Part shown: one piece after another, positions 13,582 to 18,986 of the stretch
Layout: every line of letters begins with the position of its first letter
Position numbering within the stretch: the stretch's first letter is position 1
Source of the DNA: Dehalococcoidales bacterium
GTDB taxonomy: Bacteria > Chloroflexota > Dehalococcoidia > Dehalococcoidales > UBA2162
Length of the DNA stretch: 18,986 bases
Direction: 5' to 3'
Assembly: GCA_016844285.1 (NCBI GenBank)
Contig: JAENIS010000041.1
Location: forward strand, 1 to 18,986
The notes under the pieces: generated by a model
The model's input: the letters and a program-made list of their open reading frames with translations, nothing else
What the model was told of the DNA's origin: nothing
Databases searched by the model: none
Translations under genes and position numbers: made by a program

Positions 13582-14532
13582 TTATGCTCTCCTTTCCAGT
13601 AGGGACAGGTCAGGTGGCGTCCTTTCTTCTCTGGAGGTTGGGAGTGGAGAGGCCACCAATCCCATCTCGGCGTATACCCTGGCATAAGCATCATAGGCTT
13701 CGGGTCGCCAATCCCGCAGAAAGTCGTTTCGCCGCTTGGACTCTGCCATCTCCTCGAAATCAAGCTCCGCTGAGATTACCTGCTCGCTTTCCGCATCAGC
13801 CTTAGCCAGAATGTTCCCCAGGGGACCAATAATGAGGCTGCTACCATAAAAAGGAGGGAAGCCCTCACGATAGAAAGTCTCCTTACCAACGCGGTTGGCA
13901 GCAAGGATAAAGACGTTGTTCTCCAGAGCCTTGGTCCTTAAACCGAACTCCCAAGATTCGCTCCGCCAGCCGGAGGACGTGGTGGGTAAAAGTACCAGTT
14001 CCGCTCCTTTCACCGTGAGACACCGCCAGGCCTCGGGGAAAGAACGGTCATAGCAGATGAGCATGCCCGCCTTGGTCTCATCGAGGGGGAAAACGGGAAA
14101 ACCCAGGTTACCGGGGTGGAAGTAATACTTCTCATTGAGATATCTACCCCCATGGTTCACGAAGGGGCAGTGCACCTTCCGGTATTTGCCTACCACCGTT
14201 CCCTCCGGTGCAATGAGAAAGGCACAATTATAGTAGCTCCCCTCCAGTTGGTCACTTTCGAAGATGCTGCCGGCAATGTAGGCATGCAGTTGCCTCGCCA
14301 TTTGGCCAAGGGTATCAGTGGTCGGTCCGGGGATAGTCTCCGCCAGCTCGAATCGCTCTGGAGCCTCGCTCACCGCAAAGTAGGGTGTTGAAAATAGCTC
14401 GGGCAAGCAAATAATCCTCGGGCTGGCGCTGGAGCATGTCTCCAGAAGAGCCAGGGCATGAGCGACGTTTTCCTTTTTGCTTGCCGAAACCACCCTCAAC
14501 TGAACCGCGGCAACCTTCAATCTATAGGCCAT
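13582..14532 (-). CDS. Carbon-nitrogen hydrolase (nitrilase superfamily amidase)
   Basis: A cytoplasmic thiol amidohydrolase of 316 residues with the Glu-Lys-Cys triad at E45 (CLPELF), K119 (GKYRKVHCPF) and C160 (MLICYDRSFPEAWR). The surrounding motifs resemble N-carbamoylputrescine and beta-ureidopropionase/N-carbamoyl-amino-acid hydrolase branches more than true nitrilases. The C-terminal extension (after about 275; YDAYARVYAEMGL...) is beyond the core fold. The start at 14532 begins MAYRLKVAAVQLRV, the canonical first strand, with GAGGG eight bases upstream. It is the first gene of the operon nitrilase - cyclase - M29-like and is read from a promoter at 14582-14610. Substrate is inferred only to class level: a linear amide or carbamoyl compound, possibly the product of the cyclase enzyme. 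Confidence 0.93.
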   Translation of the reverse strand: MAYRLKVAAVQLRVVSASKKENVAHALALLETCSSASPRIICLPELFSTPYFAVSEAPERFELAETIPGPTTDTLGQMARQLHAYIAGSIFESDQLEGSYYNCAFLIAPEGTVVGKYRKVHCPFVNHGGRYLNEKYYFHPGNLGFPVFPLDETKAGMLICYDRSFPEAWRCLTVKGAELVLLPTTSSGWRSESWEFGLRTKALENNVFILAANRVGKETFYREGFPPFYGSSLIIGPLGNILAKADAESEQVISAELDFEEMAESKRRNDFLRDWRPEAYDAYARVYAEMGLVASPLPTSREERTPPDLSLLERRA

Positions 14533-14581
14533 TGGCGACCCTCACATCGTAATCCGACAAAGCGGCTTGGTTCCGACGAGT

Positions 14582-14610
14582 ATAATACCATAGCAGGTAT
14601 CGAATAACAA
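14582..14610 (-). promoter_or_regulatory. Predicted promoter of the nitrilase-cyclase-M29 operon
   Basis: On the - strand, TTGTTA (14605-14610), a 17-base spacer and TATTAT (14582-14587), with a start near 14575 and a 43-base leader. It is back to back with the + strand TTGACA at 14621. Confidence 0.5.
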
Positions 14611-14620
14611 TAGCGGTATA

Positions 14621-14657
14621 TTGACAAACTTTGTGTTTCGTGATAGCCTACTATAAC
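14621..14657 (+). promoter_or_regulatory. Possible promoter of the surface-protein operon
   Basis: TTGACA (14621-14626) with TAGCCT at 17-base spacing (14644-14649); a better-looking TATAAC (14652-14657) is too far for standard spacing. Either way transcription would start close to the ATG at 14663, again with almost no leader. Confidence 0.38.
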
Positions 14658-14662
14658 GTATC

Positions 14663-14908
14663 ATGATGACTACTATAATTATGGTTACTATGATTGCCTT
14701 GCTGGGGCTTACGACCGTCATTAGTGTCGCAGCCCTGGTTGTTTTAATAATTAATCTAACCGCTAAAGAGTTGGTGGGTGCTGGTAATTATGCTTCGTTT
14801 CCGCGCTTGGGTAAGTTTTCCGGTGTCGGTATCTTGCCCTCGAGCATGGCGTCTACCGTTATCGTAAAGGGCTATCGGCATACTCCGATAGGGAGGATTT
14901 GGTTATGA
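14663..14908 (+). CDS. Small membrane protein translationally coupled to the surface protein
   Basis: An 81-residue product with one strong N-terminal transmembrane helix (about residues 7-33, TMIALLGLTTVISVAALVVL...). A second, weakly hydrophobic stretch (GVGILPSSMASTVIVKG) and a short basic tail follow. I do not recognise a named family. Its stop TGA overlaps the start of the giant secreted protein as ATGA (14905-14908), the classic arrangement for translational coupling, which argues that it is translated. There is no Shine-Dalgarno before the ATG at 14663 (or the next at 14666), fitting the near-leaderless promoter. A role as a membrane partner or anchor of the downstream protein is inference only. 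The C-terminal end has no further hydrophobic helix and might be a frameshifted version of a longer-helix ancestor. Confidence 0.6.
   Translation: MMTTIIMVTMIALLGLTTVISVAALVVLIINLTAKELVGAGNYASFPRLGKFSGVGILPSSMASTVIVKGYRHTPIGRIWL
14872..14891 (+). promoter_or_regulatory. Hairpin abutting the Shine-Dalgarno of the surface-protein gene
   Basis: CTATCGG (14872-14878) pairs with CCGATAG (14885-14891) around a six-base loop. The 3' arm shares its last base with GGGAGG (14891-14896), the ribosome binding site eight bases before the ATG at 14905. Its placement could limit ribosome entry unless the upstream small gene is being translated. Confidence 0.45.
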
Positions 14909-17900
14909 AACTCAGGACTACATTATTAAATGGTTGGTTGGCAGCACTACTTTGCTTCGGGATGCTTCCGGTATTGAGTCCCGCAGAAAGTGCGGCCCGG
15001 GCGGGTATTGCTTTTGTCCCGAGTGGTACTAGCAGTGTTAGCAGTATTTTTGATAATAGCGGTACTAGCAGTGTTTTTGATAATAATGGTGCTAGTAATG
15101 TTGGTGCGGCAGCGGTCATTGATGATGCTGGCACTTATAAGATGTGGTACACGTATGGTTCGACCAACTTTACCATCCGGGGGACGACGGCATCGATAGG
15201 TTATGCCACCTCACCGGACCGGGTAACCTGGACAAGACAAGCGGCGACGGTACTGACGGGGAATCTGACATGGGATGCCAGTGGAGTTGGCGCCCCTGCG
15301 GTAATCAAAGATGGCTCGGTTTATAAGATGTGGTATACCGGGGGAAAGACGGATGGTTCGATAAAGGGCACCGTCCCGGTGATTGGTTATGCGACATCGG
15401 ATGATGGCATAACCTGGACGAAGAATGCCAGTCCGGTACTGACGGGGACGGTGGCGACATGGGATGCCAATGGTGTTGGTGCTCCTTCGGTAATCAAGGA
15501 TGGGTCGGTTTACAAGATGTGGTATAGCGGGGGTACTACTGATGATACGGTCAGTGGTACTCATCCGGCGATAGGTTATGCCACATCGACGAATGGGACA
15601 AGCTGGACGAAGAATGCCAGTCCGGTACTGCAGAAGAGTGGGCAGTCCTGGGATAGCAGTGGTGTGGCGGTGGCCTCGGTGGTCAAGGTAAGTGATACCC
15701 TGTATTACATGTGGTATACCGGTGCTACGGGGTATACTCTGCAAAATGCTGGTGCGATAGGTCAGGCCACTTCGACAAATGGAATCACGTGGGTAGCGCA
15801 ATCGGCTCCCATCATGCAGAAATCAACCACCTTTCAAGCGAATGGTGTTGCTGCCCCAGCGGTAACTCGGTCTGGTTCGTCCTACCACATGTGGTATACG
15901 GGCATTGATGCTAACAAGAATCCTTCTATTGGTTTTGCCTCTGCCTCCTTCGCTCCCCAGGTGCTTGCTACTTCACCGTCCGCTAATGCGACCAATGTGG
16001 CGGTCAACACCCTGGTGATGGCTACCTTTGATAAGGCGATGAATCCTGCCACGATAAATACCGCCAGCTTCCGACTTGCCAATGGTGGGCCAGTTACCGG
16101 TGTGGTGACGGTCAGTGCCGATAACCGCACGGCGACCTTTACCCCCGGTGCTAACCTCGCCTATAACACGTTATATACTGCCAACCTGACAACAGCCATT
16201 ACGGATGCGTCAGGGAACGCGCTGGCCAGTAATAAAGGGTGGATATTTACCACGGCTGCCCCGACAGGTCAAGCGCCGGTCAACCTTAGGTCGGCTGACA
16301 GTTACGCGGTTCTAGCTGGCTCGACGGTTACCAGTACCGGAGCTACGATAGTTAACGGGGATCTCGGGGTAAGTCCGGGGACTGCGGTGGTTGGATTCCC
16401 GCCCGGAATAGTGAACGGGACGATACACGCGGGCGATGCAACCGCAGCCCAGGCTCAACTAGACTTGACCACTGCCTATAATGACGCTGCCGGACGAACC
16501 GTCGGGGCGGTCACTGTTGCCGGAAATATCGGCGGGCAAACTCTCACCCCCGGGCTTTATAAGTCCACATCTACGCTTGCGATATCATCAGGGGATCTCA
16601 CGCTAGACGCCCAAGGCAATGCCAATGCGGTCTTCATCTTCCAGGTGGCGTCCACACTTACCACGACATCTGACCGCCAGGTTATCCTGAGCGGCGGAGC
16701 TAAGGCTGCCAACATCTATTGGCAGGTCGGGACTTCAGCAACCCTGGGAACGACCTCTATCTTCAGGGGGACCATACTGGCTGACCAATCAATCACTTTG
16801 AATACTGGTGCGACACTGGATGGCAGAGCGTTGGCACGTATTGGCGCGGTTACCTTAGACGGGAATGCCGTTACCAAGCCTGTCGTAGGGGCTGACATCA
16901 CTCCTCCTACCGTGGTCGGTACTTCACCGCTAAACAATGCGACTAATGTACCGGTTAATACCGTAGTGACAGCCAACTTCAGTGAAGCGATGAATGCTGC
17001 CACGATAAATACCGCCAGCTTCCGCCTTGCCAATGGTGGGCCAGTTACCGGTGTGGTGACGGTGAGTGCCGATAACCGCACGGCGACCTTTACCCCCAGT
17101 GCTAACCTTGCTTATAACCGGAGCTATACGGCCAACCTGACGATAGCCATCACTGACCTGGCGGGTAATCCGCTGGCGGCTCCCTATACCTGGAGCTTTA
17201 CGACTGGTATTGAGCCGGTAGCTACCCTGAGTGGTCAGCCGGTCGGCCTGGTAAATTACAATTCAGCCAATATCACTGTCGGTGGGACAGATATCACCCA
17301 CTACAAGTTTAAGATGGACACGGGTAACTATAGTGCCGAGCGGACGGTATCACAGATTATCGCCCTGACCGGTCTTCCTGAAGGCCCACGTATTCTGTAT
17401 GTGCTGGGCCGGAATGCGGCCGGCACCTACCAGATTACGCCGACTACAGCGACATGGAAAGTGGATACGACTCCTCCCACCGTAGCCAGTACCACGCCGA
17501 CGGATAATGCCACCAATGTCGCGATTAACATTGTTGTAAGTGCCAATTTCAATGAAGCGATACGTACGGCTTCGATAAATAGTGGGAGCTTTACTCTTTA
17601 TCGTGGCGCGACACAGGTATCTGGTAATGTGGCGCTAAGTGCTGATAATCTCAGTGCTACCTTTACTCCTACTGCCAACCTCGCCTATAACACGTTGTAT
17701 ACGGCTAACCTGACCACGTTTGTGAAGGATTTGGCGGGCAACGCCATGGTCGCGCCGTACACATGGCGCTTCACCACCACGGCTGAACCTCAGGTAATCC
17801 TGAGTGGACAACCGGTAGGGCTGGTCAATTATAATTCAGCTAATATCACTGTTGGCGGACCAGACGTCACTGCCTATCAGTACAAGCTGGATGGTGGTAG

Positions 17901-18986
17901 CTACGGTGCAGAGACACCGGTATCCCAGTTGATTATGCTGACTGGTCTATCCGATGGTAATCATACTGTTCTCGTGCTGGGCAGAAATGCGGCCGGCACC
18001 TGGCAGTTTACGCCAACTACAGCCTCGTGGAAAGTGGATACGACTCCTCCTACGGTGACCACTACAACGCCGTCGAATAATGCGACTAATGTACCGGTTA
18101 ATACCGTCGTGACCGCCAACTTCAATGAAGTGATGAGGTCGGGCAGTATCACCACCGGCCGGTTTACGCTTTATCGCGTTGGTGTTGGCCCAGTTAACGG
18201 CGTGGTGACGGTCAGTGCTGATAATCTCAGCGCTACCTTTACTCCCAGCGCCAACCTGGCTTCTAACCAGAGTTATACGGCCAACCTGACGACAGCCATC
18301 GCTGACCTGGCGGGTAATCCGATGGCATCACCATACACCTGGAGCTTTACCACGGAGACCGTGCTGGATACCACGCCACCTTATGTGGTCAGCACCGTGC
18401 CGACCGATAATGCTACTGGCGTTTCGGTAAATACAGTCGTCGTGGCCACCTTCAGTGAAGTGATAAAGGCTTCCACGGTCACTGCCACCAGCTTCTATAT
18501 CCTCTCTGGTAGCACACCGGTGGCTGGTACAGTGACGGTTAGCACCGATAATCTCAGTGCTACCTTTACGCCCAGTGCCAACCTTAATTACAGCAGTAAC
18601 TATATCGCCACGCTGACTACCGATATTACCGACCTTGCCGGTAACCGGCTGTTGGGGTTGGGTGGCCAGAGCTTTAGTCAAACCATAAAAGTACAGAGTC
18701 TGGTCTGGTCAGTACCGGTGACGGTCAGTACACCAACCCAAGGGAGTAATCCTAGCCTGGCTTTGGCCATCGATACCACAGCGACCAACGGATTTGATGA
18801 TGCTTTCGACATACCCCACGCACCGGCGGCGCCCGGGACTATGCTTGATGCTTACTTCCCGCTTGTTGGCGGTATCCCATTCAACAAGCTCGATAAGGAT
18901 TTCCGAGGCCAAGCGGCCACAGTTGTCTGGACGCTTGTCTTAGGCCCAACCACTGACGGCACAACCACTGAGAGTATTACGGTGAG
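14905..18986 (+). CDS. Giant secreted multi-domain surface protein with DUF3494 ice-binding-type domain (3' end beyond window)
   Basis: An uninterrupted reading frame of 1,360 codons with no stop before the window edge. Residues 1-33 form a signal peptide (MKLRTTLLNGWLAALLCFGML...). A Ser/Gly/Asn-rich linker follows (about 40-65). Five ~62-residue repeats (about 66-345), each with MWY (residues 80, 142, 205, 269, 329), IGYATS..G.TWT and WD..GV..P.V, resemble the five-bladed propeller of GH43/32-type proteins; I see no obvious catalytic acid set. Big_5-type Ig-like domains lie at about 353-450, 663-767, 855-960, 1045-1151 and 1153-1260. A whole DUF3494 ice-binding-type domain (459-659, from VNLRSADSYAVLAGS) is inserted after the first. 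Two other related modules (LSGQPVGLVNYNSANITVGG, about 771-853 and 961-1044) alternate with Ig domains. The end (about 1264 onward, with FDDAFD at 1297-1302) starts another domain I cannot name. Start chosen for GGGAGG, signal peptide and ATGA overlap. Probably an adhesin or exopolymer/ice-contact protein; function is inferred. Confidence 0.9.
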   Translation, partial: MKLRTTLLNGWLAALLCFGMLPVLSPAESAARAGIAFVPSGTSSVSSIFDNSGTSSVFDNNGASNVGAAAVIDDAGTYKMWYTYGSTNFTIRGTTASIGYATSPDRVTWTRQAATVLTGNLTWDASGVGAPAVIKDGSVYKMWYTGGKTDGSIKGTVPVIGYATSDDGITWTKNASPVLTGTVATWDANGVGAPSVIKDGSVYKMWYSGGTTDDTVSGTHPAIGYATSTNGTSWTKNASPVLQKSGQSWDSSGVAVASVVKVSDTLYYMWYTGATGYTLQNAGAIGQATSTNGITWVAQSAPIMQKSTTFQANGVAAPAVTRSGSSYHMWYTGIDANKNPSIGFASASFAPQVLATSPSANATNVAVNTLVMATFDKAMNPATINTASFRLANGGPVTGVVTVSADNRTATFTPGANLAYNTLYTANLTTAITDASGNALASNKGWIFTTAAPTGQAPVNLRSADSYAVLAGSTVTSTGATIVNGDLGVSPGTAVVGFPPGIVNGTIHAGDATAAQAQLDLTTAYNDAAGRTVGAVTVAGNIGGQTLTPGLYKSTSTLAISSGDLTLDAQGNANAVFIFQVASTLTTTSDRQVILSGGAKAANIYWQVGTSATLGTTSIFRGTILADQSITLNTGATLDGRALARIGAVTLDGNAVTKPVVGADITPPTVVGTSPLNNATNVPVNTVVTANFSEAMNAATINTASFRLANGGPVTGVVTVSADNRTATFTPSANLAYNRSYTANLTIAITDLAGNPLAAPYTWSFTTGIEPVATLSGQPVGLVNYNSANITVGGTDITHYKFKMDTGNYSAERTVSQIIALTGLPEGPRILYVLGRNAAGTYQITPTTATWKVDTTPPTVASTTPTDNATNVAINIVVSANFNEAIRTASINSGSFTLYRGATQVSGNVALSADNLSATFTPTANLAYNTLYTANLTTFVKDLAGNAMVAPYTWRFTTTAEPQVILSGQPVGLVNYNSANITVGGPDVTAYQYKLDGGSYGAETPVSQLIMLTGLSDGNHTVLVLGRNAAGTWQFTPTTASWKVDTTPPTVTTTTPSNNATNVPVNTVVTANFNEVMRSGSITTGRFTLYRVGVGPVNGVVTVSADNLSATFTPSANLASNQSYTANLTTAIADLAGNPMASPYTWSFTTETVLDTTPPYVVSTVPTDNATGVSVNTVVVATFSEVIKASTVTATSFYILSGSTPVAGTVTVSTDNLSATFTPSANLNYSSNYIATLTTDITDLAGNRLLGLGGQSFSQTIKVQSLVWSVPVTVSTPTQGSNPSLALAIDTTATNGFDDAFDIPHAPAAPGTMLDAYFPLVGGIPFNKLDKDFRGQAATVVWTLVLGPTTDGTTTESITV
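16036..17118 (+). repeat. 132-bp near-identical repeats flanking the DUF3494 coding segment
   Basis: Bases 16036-16167 and 16987-17118 align over 132 bases without gaps and with about six differences. Both encode the AMN.ATINTASFRLANGG part of an Ig-like domain. The other Ig-like copies in the same gene are much more diverged over this part. The repeats bracket the DUF3494 segment, leaving it as a 951-bp repeat-spaced unit (317 codons, in frame). Confidence 0.88.

Noticed and set aside
14810..14904. A c-di-GMP (GEMM) or other riboswitch before the surface-protein gene
   Set aside because: A hairpin is present but the conserved riboswitch core sequences are not, and the stretch is the coding 3' end of the small membrane ORF.
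15211..15801. A 196-codon - strand open frame opposite the propeller repeats
   Set aside because: It is the antisense shadow of the periodic coding repeats of the + strand surface protein; its Arg/Pro/Ile-rich repeats mirror the IGYATS/TWT codons, and the + frame has a signal peptide, ribosome site and recognisable domains.
15882..18912. Several - strand open frames of 64-121 codons opposite the Ig-like repeats, some nearly identical to one another
   Set aside because: Their similarity only reflects the repeated Ig-like DNA on the + strand; they have no ribosome sites and no family features.

Overview
The window reads as a chromosome segment of an anaerobic bacterium, most likely a Chloroflexota member of the Dehalococcoidia or a close relative. 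This is an inference from three things: a tungsten-type aldehyde:ferredoxin oxidoreductase next to acyl-CoA and amide-hydrolysing enzymes, GC-rich palindromic intergenic repeats, and a large multi-domain surface protein coupled to a tiny membrane protein. No 16S or other decisive marker is present.

Left part (1-6420): DNA maintenance genes. A pcrA/uvrD helicase and an endonuclease-type mutL lie on the + strand. Between them is a decayed tandem duplication: two diverged copies of a small two-helix membrane protein gene on the - strand, each next to a copy of a palindromic MITE-like repeat. A fragment of the mutL 5' end is fused to a fragment of the pcrA 3' end exactly between the copies. mutL converges tail to tail (3 bp apart) on a - strand pair, yggS-mobB (PLP homeostasis; molybdenum/tungsten cofactor nucleotide attachment).

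Middle part (6420-10700): a short MITE-like copy, tRNA-Pro(GGG) with encoded CCA, a strong hairpin, and a small excisionase-like HTH protein. Then comes an apparent two-gene + strand operon: a tungsten aldehyde:ferredoxin oxidoreductase with all four [4Fe-4S] cysteines, and an M20 metallopeptidase/deacylase. A GTCATTGCGAG-type palindrome separates it from the convergent - strand genes.

Right-middle part (10700-14580): - strand genes. A nitrilase-superfamily amidohydrolase, a cyclase-family metal hydrolase and an M29-type metallopeptidase look like one operon. A crotonase-family protein follows after another MITE-like copy and has its own promoter. Together with AOR and M20 they look like a catabolic set for an amide or ring-containing substrate plus aldehyde/acyl-CoA handling; the substrate is not known.

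Right end (14580-18986): a divergent promoter region, an 81-residue membrane protein, and, overlapping it by ATGA, a secreted protein of at least 1,360 residues still open at the window edge. It has a signal peptide, a five-repeat propeller-like region, Ig-like (Big_5-type) domains, a complete DUF3494 ice-binding-type domain set between two nearly identical Ig-like domains, and two copies of another module.
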